Program-made: the position numbers and the translations under genes
Shown: positions 19,225 to 27,345 of the stretch, piece after piece
Layout: the number at the start of each line of letters is the position of its first letter
Position numbering within the stretch: the first letter of the stretch is position 1
The notes under the pieces: model-generated
What the model was told of the DNA's origin: nothing
Databases searched by the model: none
What the model saw: only the letters and a program-made list of their open reading frames with translations
DNA from: Acidobacteriota bacterium
GTDB lineage: Bacteria > Acidobacteriota > Vicinamibacteria > Vicinamibacterales > CAVVIG01
DNA length: 64,000 bases
NCBI GenBank assembly: GCA_018268955.1
Contig: JAFDVO010000023.1
Span: forward strand, 7,668-71,667
Reading direction: 5' to 3'

Positions 19225-20391
19225 ATGCGCATTTACCTCTCGTCCACCTACACGGACCTCGTCGATCACCGCGCCGCCGTCGCACGCCTCCTCCGCCAGA
19301 TGGGGCACGAGGTCATCGGCATGGAGGAGTACGTCGCCGAAGGCGGCCGCCCGCTCGACGTCTGCCTGCGGGATGTCGACCGCGCCGACATCTACATCGG
19401 CATCTTCGCCTGGCGCTACGGCTTCGTCCCCGAGGCGCACGGCGGACCTCCGGACACGCCCGTCGGCACGCCGCCGCGCCTCTCCATCACCGAGTCCGAG
19501 TTCCGGCGCGCCGTTCCGAAGCGCCCGCTGATCTTCCTGCTGGACCCGAAGGCGAGCTGGCCCGTGCCGCACATCGATGCGGTGGCCGGCAAGCCCGAGG
19601 ACGCCGCCGCCGTGAAGAAGCTCCGCGAGGAGCTGGCCGGCCAGTGGCTCGCCGGCTTCTTCACCACGCCCGAGGACCTCGCACGCCAGGTCGGCGCCGC
19701 CGTGTACCGCCGGGAAGTGACCGACCGGCTCGGCACCGTGAGCGCCGCACCAGGCCTCACCGAGTCGCTCATGTTCGGCGGCCCGATTTCGGACTCCACC
19801 CTCGGGAGCCTCCAGCAGTCGCTCGTCCAGGCGCCGGAGCTGCGCGTCCTCACGGTCGATCTCCGCGATGGCCGCTACTGGTGGTCCACGCGGCTCTTCT
19901 TCCTCGCCGCCGTCGCGGGTGTGCTCGCCGGCACCCGCCTCCTGATCTTCACGGAGGCGGGCGAACGCTACCTCGGCTCGGCCACGACGACGGTGGTGCG
20001 GGACCGGTTGGCGATGATGAGCCCGCCGCTCCAGCAGTTCCTCGAACGCTGCCGCCAGCAGCCGGGCGGCTCGCCGGACCTCGCCCGCGCGCTCGACCAG
20101 CACGCGCTGCTCTGGAACATGGTGGTCCCGCCGGGCATCGAGGACGCGGAACGCGCGTTCGTCAGCGCACGCGATCTGCGCCGCTGGCTGGGCGACGACC
20201 TCCTCGAACGCTCGGTCAACCAGGACGGCGACGCCGTCTCCAACGACTTCCTCAAGGCCATCGTCACCTGGCCGCACCCGTACGTGCCGATCACCGACGG
20301 CGGCGTGCTGCGCAAGGTGGTGGCCCGCGCAACGGTGGCGGACAACCTCGCGCGCATCTTCGTCGAAGGGCTCGACCGCGCGCGGCCCTGA
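19225..20391 (+). CDS. DUF4062 domain protein
   Basis: A 388-residue protein. Residues 1-100 match DUF4062 (MRIYLSSTYTDLVDHR, then VDRADIYIGIFAWRYG and SITESEFRRA), a TIR/Toll-like alpha-beta fold often found fused to NTPases or repeats in signalling and conflict proteins. The remainder (about 170-388) has no recognised domain; a hydrophobic stretch LFFLAAVAGVLAG lies near residues 231-243. No NTPase motif is present. It directly follows the frameshifted methyltransferase. A role in defence or stress sensing is possible but not shown. Confidence 0.8.
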   Translation: MRIYLSSTYTDLVDHRAAVARLLRQMGHEVIGMEEYVAEGGRPLDVCLRDVDRADIYIGIFAWRYGFVPEAHGGPPDTPVGTPPRLSITESEFRRAVPKRPLIFLLDPKASWPVPHIDAVAGKPEDAAAVKKLREELAGQWLAGFFTTPEDLARQVGAAVYRREVTDRLGTVSAAPGLTESLMFGGPISDSTLGSLQQSLVQAPELRVLTVDLRDGRYWWSTRLFFLAAVAGVLAGTRLLIFTEAGERYLGSATTTVVRDRLAMMSPPLQQFLERCRQQPGGSPDLARALDQHALLWNMVVPPGIEDAERAFVSARDLRRWLGDDLLERSVNQDGDAVSNDFLKAIVTWPHPYVPITDGGVLRKVVARATVADNLARIFVEGLDRARP

Positions 20392-20518
20392 CGCGGCGCC
20401 ACGGCGATGCACATGTGGATGAGCTATAGGGATTTTCCCTGCGTGACGATTGACTCCGAAACCTGAGGCGCACCGATGAGCGTGCGGGCGCCGGGGCCAC
20501 GACAGGAGCAGCACGCAC

Positions 20519-20854
20519 ATGCAGTCACGAGCCATGCGCGTCCCGGTCTGGGACGTCGCCGCGTCGTTCGGGGGCTATACCGCCACAATCGTCAACATCA
20601 GCCGGTCCGGCGTGTTGTTGGCACTCCACCGATCGGGGCCGACGCCCGGCGAGCAGGGGCAGGTCGTCTTCGAGCTGGCCCAGCCGGTGGCGCTTGCGGG
20701 CACCGTGGTACGCGAACACGAGGAGCGGCCCAGGCCGCGCAACCGCCAGCCCCTGTGGCATGTCGCGATTGCGTTCGACCTGAGCGACCCGGCAGCAGTG
20801 GCCAGTGCGGTACAGCAGGTGATGGCCGCGCAGCGGCACAGACGCGTCGCGTGA
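20519..20854 (+). CDS. PilZ domain protein
   Basis: A 111-residue single-domain protein. The N-terminal SRAMRVPV and the later NISRSGVLLAL fit the PilZ pattern (R-rich start, [D/N]xSxxG), which binds cyclic di-GMP. A TVVREHEERPRPRNRQPLWHV stretch forms the expected barrel strands. The arginine box is imperfect, so c-di-GMP binding is likely but not certain. It may connect with the HD-GYP protein 6 kb upstream or the pilus cluster downstream. GGAG lies upstream of the ATG. Confidence 0.7.
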   Translation: MQSRAMRVPVWDVAASFGGYTATIVNISRSGVLLALHRSGPTPGEQGQVVFELAQPVALAGTVVREHEERPRPRNRQPLWHVAIAFDLSDPAAVASAVQQVMAAQRHRRVA

Positions 20855-20876
20855 TCCCTGTCTGACAGGCGCGCGA

Positions 20877-20975
20877 CCGCGCGTGCGGCACGACCTCGTG
20901 CCCGGCCTCGATCAGCGCCCGTGCTGCGGCCCCGCCAAGGCCGTCAGTGCTGCCGGTGATGAAGATGCGGCTCAT
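20877..20975 (-). pseudogene. Remnant of a short-chain dehydrogenase/reductase gene
   Basis: On the minus strand the first 33 codons encode a perfect SDR N-terminus: MSRIFITGSTDGLGGAAARA with the TGxxxGxG cofactor loop, then ALIEAGHEVVPHAR. Similarity stops abruptly, and the frame continues only into sequence antisense to the PilZ gene. The remaining 200-odd residues are absent. This is a truncated relic, probably from a deletion or rearrangement that joined it to the PilZ gene. Confidence 0.7.
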
Positions 20976-21015
20976 CGCCCGGCTCCTCCCGCGCTCCACG
21001 AGGGTGCGCTGGCAC

Positions 21016-21396
21016 TCAGACGCGCTGCGCGCCCTCCAGCCGACCGCGTGCGCGATCGAAGGTCCCGAGTGGCACGTGGCCGGTCTTCCGCGACACGGCC
21101 AGCATCAGGCAGTCCGAGAACTCGAGGCTGCGCTTCCGCCGGAATTGATCAACCGCCTGCGCCACCGCGTCCGCATCCTGCAGTGCCAGGTGCTCGTGGT
21201 TCAGCAGCATCTCGACGGCAGTGGCGACCGCCGCCGGAGCGCAGTCGTACACGGACGACAACACCCAGGTCGTTTCGGCCAGCGCGAGCAGCGGCACCCA
21301 CGCGCCATTCGCGATGAACGCCTCCGCCGCTTCAACCTGCTCCGCATCGTCGCGAACGAGCAGCCGGACCAGGACGTTCGTGTCAACCGCGCGCAT
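21016..21396 (-). CDS. PIN-domain ribonuclease toxin, VapC family
   Basis: A 126-residue PIN-domain protein with the acidic catalytic set D5 (VDTNVLVR), E41 (ALAETTW), D95 (EFSDCL) and D114 (TFDRA). VapC toxins are Mg-dependent RNases that cut tRNA or rRNA. It follows the AbrB-type antitoxin and overlaps its 3' end by 14 nt, the usual order for a VapBC operon. Confidence 0.9.
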   Translation of the reverse strand: MRAVDTNVLVRLLVRDDAEQVEAAEAFIANGAWVPLLALAETTWVLSSVYDCAPAAVATAVEMLLNHEHLALQDADAVAQAVDQFRRKRSLEFSDCLMLAVSRKTGHVPLGTFDRARGRLEGAQRV

Positions 21397-21643
21397 GCCG
21401 CTTCCGCATGTGCCGCCGGATCCCTTCCGTCAGATCCGCCGTCGTCCGCGGAGCTGGCGCCGCGAAGAAGAGCGCCCGGTGGATATCCTCCGACGAGTAG
21501 CGTCCTGCCTTTCGCACCACCACGTGTCCACCATCTTCGTCCCACTCGATGACCGCCCCTGGGCCGACCCCGAGCCGTTGCCGCACCTTCAGGGGCACCG
21601 AGATCTGCCCCTGCGCGGTGAGTCGTGAATGTGCCAGAGCCAT
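21383..21643 (-). CDS. AbrB/MazE-type antitoxin, VapB family
   Basis: An 86-residue antitoxin. Residues 3-45 (SRLTAQGQISVPLKVRQRLG then AVIEWDEDGG) form a swapped-hairpin AbrB DNA-binding domain. The C-terminal part should neutralise the PIN toxin. The ATG at 21643 follows a TAATAT box by only 5 nt, and that box overlaps a palindrome, which fits autorepression by the complex and a leaderless mRNA. Confidence 0.9.
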   Translation of the reverse strand: MALAHSRLTAQGQISVPLKVRQRLGVGPGAVIEWDEDGGHVVVRKAGRYSSEDIHRALFFAAPAPRTTADLTEGIRRHMRKRHARG

Positions 21644-21648
21644 GCCGG

Positions 21649-21664
21649 ATATTACCACGGTAAT
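21649..21664 (-). promoter_or_regulatory. TA operon promoter/operator palindrome
   Basis: ATTACC-AC-GGTAAT (21651-21664) is a perfect inverted repeat overlapping the minus-strand TAATAT box (21654-21649), which lies 5 nt before the antitoxin ATG. This is the expected geometry for VapBC autoregulation. Confidence 0.55.
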
Positions 21665-21828
21665 GGCATTGCTGGCCTGTTGTTGGTCGTGGTCCATCGG
21701 TCCACTCCTGCCTGAGACAGGGCTGTCGCGAACGACGTGCCAGGGCGAGGCGATCGCGAACATCAGGCGAGGGGAGAAGGGGCCGTCGGCGTGTGCGCCG
21801 GGGTCGGGCCGGGCGCGGAGTGGGCTGC

Positions 21829-21864
21829 GAGGCCTATTGCCCATGGCCCAGCGCCCATCGCCGG
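21829..21864. repeat. Word-repeat fragment (GCCCATGGC word)
   Basis: GCCTATTGCCCATGGCCCAGCGCCCATCGCC is a single arm of the GGGCGCTGGGC/GCCCATGGC word used at 33476. It ends next to the pilR stop codon. Confidence 0.55.
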
Positions 21865-23301
21865 TCAGCGTAAGTTGTATTTCTTCACGTAGTAGCGGAA
21901 CGAGCGGAAGCTCATGCCGAGCAGCTCCGCGGCCTTCACCTGCACGCCGTTCGCGCGCTCGAGCGCCTGTGCGAGGTAGCCGCGCTCGATCTCCTGCACG
22001 CGCGCCTCGAGGTCCAGGCCTTCTTCCGGCAACAGCTCGTGGACGACCGGCGCGCCGCCGGATGCGGCGGGGCGCGGCGTGCTGCTGCGCACCACCGACG
22101 GCAGGCTTTCCGGCTGGATCGAGGGGGTCGGCTCGAGGGCCACCGCACGCTCGATGACGTTCTCCAGCTCGCGGATGTTCCCAGGCCAGTCGTGCTTGAT
22201 CAGCAGCTCCATCGCCGGGCGCGCGATCGCGGTGACCGCCTTCTCCATCTGCCCCGCGAACTTCGCGAGGAAGTGCTCGGCGAGCAGCGGGATGTCCTCG
22301 CGCCGGTCCCGCAGCGGCGGGAGCGCAATCGGGATGACGTTAATCCGGTAGAAGAGATCCTCGCGGAACCGCCCCTCGGCCACCGCCTTCGTGAGGTCCT
22401 GGTTCGTCGCGGCAATCACGCGGATGTCCGCCTGCAGTTCTTCGAGCCCGCCCACGCGGCGGAAGCGCCGCTCCTGCAGCACGCGCAGCAGCTTCACCTG
22501 CATCACCGGGCTCATCTCCCCGATTTCGTCGAGGAAGATGGTCCCCTTCTCCGCCACTTCGAGCAGCCCCTTCTTGTTCTGCTCCGCGCCGGTGAACGCG
22601 CCGCGCATGTGCCCGAACAGCTCGGATTCGAGCAGCGTTTCAGGCATCGCGCCGCAGTTGAGGGAGACCATCGGCTTGTCGCGCCGCAGCGAGTGGTAGT
22701 GCACCGCCTGCGCGACGAGCCCCTTGCCGGTGCCCGATTCGCCCGTGATGAGGATGGTGCTGTTGGTCTTCGCGACGGTCTCCACCATCTTGAAGACGTC
22801 GAGCATCGACCCGCTCCGCCCGATGATGTTCGAGAAGGCGTGCGTCGCGCCGAGCGTCCGCTTCAGCAGGATGTTCTCCTGCCGGAGCTGCCGGTTCTCC
22901 ACCTTCTCGCGCACCTTCATCTTGAGCAGGTCCACGTCGAACGGCTTGCTCAGGTAATCGCACGCGCCGAGCCGCATCGCCTCGATCGCCGTCTCGGTGG
23001 AGGCGAACGCGGTGATCATGATGCCGAGGATGTCCGGGTCCAGCTTCTTGGCCGCGCGCAGCACGTCCACGCCGCTCATGTCCGGCATCTTGATGTCCGA
23101 GATGAGCAGGTCGAACGGCCCGCGCTCGAGCGCGGCAACGGCGCTCCGGCCGTTCTCCGCGAGCACGACCTCGTAGCCTTCGCGCTTCAGCACGATCGCC
23201 AGCAGTTCCCGCATCGACCGCTCATCGTCCACGACGAGCACGCGCGGTGCAGCCGGCTTCTCCGTTGCGGTCGGCGCTGGCATCCTCACGGTGGCGTTCA
23301 T
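21865..23301 (-). CDS. pilR: NtrC-family response regulator PilR
   Basis: A 478-residue sigma-54 activator. Receiver domain with phospho-acceptor D69 and K119; AAA+ domain with Walker A GESGTGKG, intact GAFTGA (234-239), FLDEIGEM and WPGNIRELENV; C-terminal Fis-type HTH (VKAAELLGMSFRSFRYYVKK). In characterised systems PilR with sigma-54 drives pilin (pilA) transcription; pilA is not in this window. Its start overlaps the pilS stop by 4 nt, so the pair is translationally coupled. Confidence 0.95.
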   Translation of the reverse strand: MNATVRMPAPTATEKPAAPRVLVVDDERSMRELLAIVLKREGYEVVLAENGRSAVAALERGPFDLLISDIKMPDMSGVDVLRAAKKLDPDILGIMITAFASTETAIEAMRLGACDYLSKPFDVDLLKMKVREKVENRQLRQENILLKRTLGATHAFSNIIGRSGSMLDVFKMVETVAKTNSTILITGESGTGKGLVAQAVHYHSLRRDKPMVSLNCGAMPETLLESELFGHMRGAFTGAEQNKKGLLEVAEKGTIFLDEIGEMSPVMQVKLLRVLQERRFRRVGGLEELQADIRVIAATNQDLTKAVAEGRFREDLFYRINVIPIALPPLRDRREDIPLLAEHFLAKFAGQMEKAVTAIARPAMELLIKHDWPGNIRELENVIERAVALEPTPSIQPESLPSVVRSSTPRPAASGGAPVVHELLPEEGLDLEARVQEIERGYLAQALERANGVQVKAAELLGMSFRSFRYYVKKYNLR

Positions 23302-24947
23302 GTGGTGACTTCCGCATGCGCCGGCAGGCGCACTGAAAACAGGGTGCCGAGCCCGGGCGTCGAATCGACGCGGACCTCGCCCTGGTAGTCGGTGACGATG
23401 CGATGGACGATGGCGAGGCCGAGCCCGCTGCCCTTCGCAAACGATCCGTGGAACGGCTGGAACAGCCCTTCAATCTGCTCGGGCGGAATGCCGATCCCCT
23501 CGTCGCGCACGGTGAGCACGAGCGCTTCGGCCTCTTCGCGCACGCCGAGCTCGAGCCGCCCGCCCTCGGGCATGGCGCGCAGGCCGTTGGTCGCGAGGTT
23601 CCAGACAATCTGCTTGAGCTGCCCCTCGTCCGCCTCGAACCACACCGGTTCGTCCGGCACGAGCACGTCCACGCTGTGCGACTCGCGCACGTCGGGACTG
23701 TTGCGCAGCAGCAGCGCCGCGTCCTGCACGACGCGCCGCAGGTCGAAGCGGGCGATCGCGAAGCGGCGCGGGCGCGCGTAGTCGAGGAACGATCGGATGG
23801 TGGTGTTCAGCCGGTCGGACTCGCGCAGCACGATGTCCATCAGCTGCTCCTGCTCCTCGCTGAGCGGCAGCTCCTCGCGCAGGATCTGGATCGACCCCGA
23901 CATCGACGCGAGCGGGTTGCGGATCTCATGCGCGATGCCGGCCGCCATCTCGCCGACGGCGGCGAGCCGCTGCTGCATGCGCGCGTCCCGTTCGAGCTTC
24001 TTGATGTCGGTGAGGTCCTGGAACGTGATGAGGAACCCGGCGGACCCTTTCGGCGTGTCCACGTGCGTGGCGCTCAGGCCGATGTCGATCTCGCGCCCGT
24101 CCTGCCGCCTGAACCGGTACTCGAGGCGCTGCGCCCCGGTGCGGCTCAGGCCGCGGTTCAGCGCATCCGTCACGTCGGTCGGCAGTTGCAGCACCTCGGC
24201 GACCGGCCGGCCCACCACCGCCCCTTCGGCCACGCCGCAGATCCGCTCCGCCGCATGGTTGAAGGTGATCACGAGCTGGCCCGGGTCTGTCGTGACGAGC
24301 CCGCTCGGCAGGCTGTCGATGACGTTCTGGTTCAGCGCCTGCAGGTCGGCCAGTGCGCTGGAGGCCCGCTCGAACCGCGCGCCCGCCTTGCGTGCGCTCT
24401 CCGCCATCGAGCCGGTCAGCAGCGCGACGACGAAGAAGCCGAACAGGTTCATGAGGACGACGTACTGCGCCGCCGGCCGCGAGGGCAGCGACGCGGCGTG
24501 CGCCGCCAGGCCGGGCCACGGCAGCATGGACGCCGGCACGTACTGCGCGCCGACGATGCCGAGGTAGAGGACGGCGCTGAAGGCGGCAACCAGCAGGCCG
24601 CTGCGGCGGAAGCCGATGACGCTCGCCGCGATGATCGGCAGCGCGTAGAGCGATGCGAAGAAGCTGGTGACGCCGCCCGTGAGGAAGATGAAGGCCGAGA
24701 CGATGATGGCGTCGCACGCGAGCTGTGCGTCCACCATCCAGCGGTGCTGCTCGACGGAGCGGAGGGTGGCGGCCCAGAGGATCGTCAGCCCGTACGTGGC
24801 GGCAATCAGCAGGAAGAACGGGTGCTCGGCGAACGAGTCGGGCGCCGTCATCTGCGCGAGCGTGGCGCCGCCGAGCAGCAGGGTGCTGACCACCGCGCGC
24901 AGCGCGATGAGCCAGCCGATCTTCCCCCGCAGGTCCGTCTGCATCAC
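23298..24947 (-). CDS. pilS: Sensor histidine kinase PilS
   Basis: A 549-residue inner-membrane kinase. About six hydrophobic helices lie in residues 10-180, then a PAS domain (about 205-320; NVIDSLPSGLVTTDPG), a HisKA domain with phospho-acceptor H340 (GIAHEIRNPLA) and an HATPase domain with N box (NLATNGLRAM), DEGIGIP and GSGLGLAI. It phosphorylates PilR. In Pseudomonas PilS senses membrane pilin levels. Either of two adjacent Met codons could be the start. Confidence 0.94.
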   Translation of the reverse strand: MMQTDLRGKIGWLIALRAVVSTLLLGGATLAQMTAPDSFAEHPFFLLIAATYGLTILWAATLRSVEQHRWMVDAQLACDAIIVSAFIFLTGGVTSFFASLYALPIIAASVIGFRRSGLLVAAFSAVLYLGIVGAQYVPASMLPWPGLAAHAASLPSRPAAQYVVLMNLFGFFVVALLTGSMAESARKAGARFERASSALADLQALNQNVIDSLPSGLVTTDPGQLVITFNHAAERICGVAEGAVVGRPVAEVLQLPTDVTDALNRGLSRTGAQRLEYRFRRQDGREIDIGLSATHVDTPKGSAGFLITFQDLTDIKKLERDARMQQRLAAVGEMAAGIAHEIRNPLASMSGSIQILREELPLSEEQEQLMDIVLRESDRLNTTIRSFLDYARPRRFAIARFDLRRVVQDAALLLRNSPDVRESHSVDVLVPDEPVWFEADEGQLKQIVWNLATNGLRAMPEGGRLELGVREEAEALVLTVRDEGIGIPPEQIEGLFQPFHGSFAKGSGLGLAIVHRIVTDYQGEVRVDSTPGLGTLFSVRLPAHAEVTT

Positions 24948-24960
24948 GCCGCGCCCAGCC

Positions 24961-26193
24961 CTACGTCAGCTTGCTGATCAGGTCGAAGATCGGCAGGTAC
25001 ATCGCGATGACGATGCCGCCGACGACGACGCCGAGGAACGCGATCATGATCGGCTCGAGGAGCGTCAGCAGGCCGGCCACGGCTGCGTCGACTTCCTCTT
25101 CGTAGAAGTCCGCAATCTTCGCGAGCATCGTGTCGAGCGCGCCGGTGGTTTCGCCGACGCCGATCATCTGCACGACCATCGGCGGGAACACCGCGGTTTC
25201 CCGCAGCGGCGCCGCAATCGTCTCGCCGTGCTCGATGCTCTTGCGGGTCACCATCACCGCGTCCTCGATGATGGCGTTGCCCGAGGTGCGGGCCGTGATG
25301 TCCAGGCCGTCCAGAATCGGCACGCCGGAGCTGATGAGTGTGGCGAGCGTGCGGCAGAAGCGGGCCACCGCAATTTTGCGGAGGATGTCGCCCAGCACGG
25401 GCAGCTTCAGCGTGACCCGGTCGATGGTCCGCCGCCCGCCCTCCGTGCGGTAGTAGGTGCGGAACGCCCACCCGAGCGCGGCGATGCCGGCGACGATGAA
25501 GACGAAGTAGCTGACGAGCGAGTTGCTCAGCCAGATGACGACGCGCGTCGGCAGCGGCAGCTCGGCGCCGAGCCCTTCGAACAGCTGCGCGAAGGTCGGG
25601 ATGACCTTCCAGAGGATGACGCCCACCACGAGCGCGGCAATGACGATGACCGCGACCGGGTAGATCATCGCGGACTTCACCTGCCCCTTCAGCTTGACGT
25701 TCTTCTCGATGTAGGTGGCGAGCCGCTTCAGGATGGTGTCCAGGATGCCGCCCGCCTCGCCCGCGGCCACCATGTTGGTGAAGAGCGGGTCGAACGTCTT
25801 GGGGTGGCGCCGCATCGCGTCGGCGAGCGACGCGCCCCCCTCGACGTCGGTGCGGGTCTGGAGGATCGTCGCGGAGAAGTTCTTGTCCTGCTCCTGCGTG
25901 CCGAGGATGTCCAGGCACTGGACGAGCGGGAGGCCCGCGTCGATCATCACGGAGAACTGGCGCGTGAAGACGGCGAGGCTCTTGGCTGATGCGGACTTGC
26001 CGGTCTTCCCGGCGCCCTTGACGGCCGCTGCCTTCTGCTTCTCCTCGGCCTTCGCCTTGGCCGGCGTGATCTTCGTGACCACCACCTGTTCACGGCGCAG
26101 CGCCGCGACGGCGGCCTCGATGGTGTCCGCGACCCGTTCGCCGCTGACGGCCTGCCCGGCGCGCGTCCGGCCCGAGTATGCGAATGTCGCCAT
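24961..26193 (-). CDS. pilC: Type IV pilus inner-membrane platform protein PilC
   Basis: A 410-residue protein with two T2SF/GspF domains and three membrane helices. Typical blocks are FTRQFSVMIDAGLPLVQCL, GGSLADAM-type ASLADAMRRHPKTFD, and near the end GALDTMLAKIADFYEEEVD with ALLEP-like TLLEPIMIAFLGV. It links the pilus motors to pilin insertion. It lies 12 nt after pilT and 13 nt before pilS, within one operon. Confidence 0.95.
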   Translation of the reverse strand: MATFAYSGRTRAGQAVSGERVADTIEAAVAALRREQVVVTKITPAKAKAEEKQKAAAVKGAGKTGKSASAKSLAVFTRQFSVMIDAGLPLVQCLDILGTQEQDKNFSATILQTRTDVEGGASLADAMRRHPKTFDPLFTNMVAAGEAGGILDTILKRLATYIEKNVKLKGQVKSAMIYPVAVIVIAALVVGVILWKVIPTFAQLFEGLGAELPLPTRVVIWLSNSLVSYFVFIVAGIAALGWAFRTYYRTEGGRRTIDRVTLKLPVLGDILRKIAVARFCRTLATLISSGVPILDGLDITARTSGNAIIEDAVMVTRKSIEHGETIAAPLRETAVFPPMVVQMIGVGETTGALDTMLAKIADFYEEEVDAAVAGLLTLLEPIMIAFLGVVVGGIVIAMYLPIFDLISKLT

Positions 26194-26205
26194 GCCGTTC
26201 CTTCC

Positions 26206-27342
26206 TTACCGTGCTGCGGCGGGCCGCACGACCGCGGGCCCGCGTCCCATGCCCGCGCCGGCGACGACGCCGACGCCGCGGTTGATCATTTCCTGCAGTT
26301 CGTCCTTGTTCGACGAGTTGTTCAGCGCTGTTTCGAGCGTGATCTTGCGCTGCAGGTAGAGGCTCGCCAGCGACTGGTTCGCCGTCTGCATCCCGTATTT
26401 CTCCTGGCCGGTCTGCATCGAGCCGTAGATCTGGTGGATCTTGTCGTCGCGAATGAGGTTCCTGATGGCCGGGGTCGGCACCATGATCTCGAGCGAGGCG
26501 ACGCGCCCCTTGCCGTCGGCCTTCGGCAGCAGCGCCTGGCAGACGATGCCTTCGAGGACGAGCGAGAGCTGCGTGCGGATCTGCGACTGCTGCCCCGACG
26601 GGAAAATGTCGATGATGCGGTTGATCGTCTGGGCCGCCGAGTTCGTGTGCAGCGTGCCGAACGTGAGGTGGCCGGTCTCCGCAATCTTCAGCGCCGCTTC
26701 CACCGTTTCGAGATCCCGCATTTCGCCGATGAGGACGATGTCCGGGTCCTCGCGGAGGGCGGCACGAAGCGCGTTCGAGAAGCTGTTCGTGTCGCTGTGG
26801 ACCTCGCGCTGGTTCACCAGGCAGTTCTTGTGCGGGTGGATGTACTCGATCGGGTCCTCGATGGTGAGGATGTGGTCGTGCCGCTCCGAGTTGATCTTGT
26901 CGATCATCGCCGCCAGCGTCGTCGACTTGCCGCTGCCGGTCGGGCCGGTGACGAGCACGAGGCCGCGCGGCCGTTCGGCGAGCGTGGCGATGACCGGCGG
27001 CAGCCCGAGTTCACCGAAGCTGCGGATCTTCTCGGGGATGAGGCGGTAGACCGCGCCGGTGGCGCCGCGCTGGCTGAAGACGTTGCAGCGGAAGCGCGCG
27101 AGCCCCTTGATGCCGAAGGAGAAGTCCAGCTCCTGGGTTTCCTCGTAGCGCTTCTTCTGCGCGTCGGTGAGGACGCTGTAGACCAGCTGCTTCGTTTCGG
27201 CGGGGCCGAGGTCCGGCATCGGCAGCCGCTGCAGGTGGCCGTGCACGCGGATCTGCGGCGGCGTGGCGGTGGTGATGTGGAGGTCCGAGCCCTCCATGTC
27301 GACGAGCAGCTTGAGCAGTTCTGGCAGCGTTGCCGTGGCCAT
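26206..27342 (-). CDS. pilT: Type IV pilus retraction ATPase PilT
   Basis: A 378-residue hexameric ATPase that powers pilus retraction. Visible are Walker A GPTGSGKSTTLAAMID, the Asp box ILTIEDPIEYIH, Walker B DIVLIGEMRDLET, the His box TGHLTFGTLHTNSA and the PilT-type C-terminal AIRNLIRDDKIHQIYG. Only 3 nt separate it from pilB, indicating tight coupling. Confidence 0.96.
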   Translation of the reverse strand: MATATLPELLKLLVDMEGSDLHITTATPPQIRVHGHLQRLPMPDLGPAETKQLVYSVLTDAQKKRYEETQELDFSFGIKGLARFRCNVFSQRGATGAVYRLIPEKIRSFGELGLPPVIATLAERPRGLVLVTGPTGSGKSTTLAAMIDKINSERHDHILTIEDPIEYIHPHKNCLVNQREVHSDTNSFSNALRAALREDPDIVLIGEMRDLETVEAALKIAETGHLTFGTLHTNSAAQTINRIIDIFPSGQQSQIRTQLSLVLEGIVCQALLPKADGKGRVASLEIMVPTPAIRNLIRDDKIHQIYGSMQTGQEKYGMQTANQSLASLYLQRKITLETALNNSSNKDELQEMINRGVGVVAGAGMGRGPAVVRPAAAR

Positions 27343-27345
27343 GGG

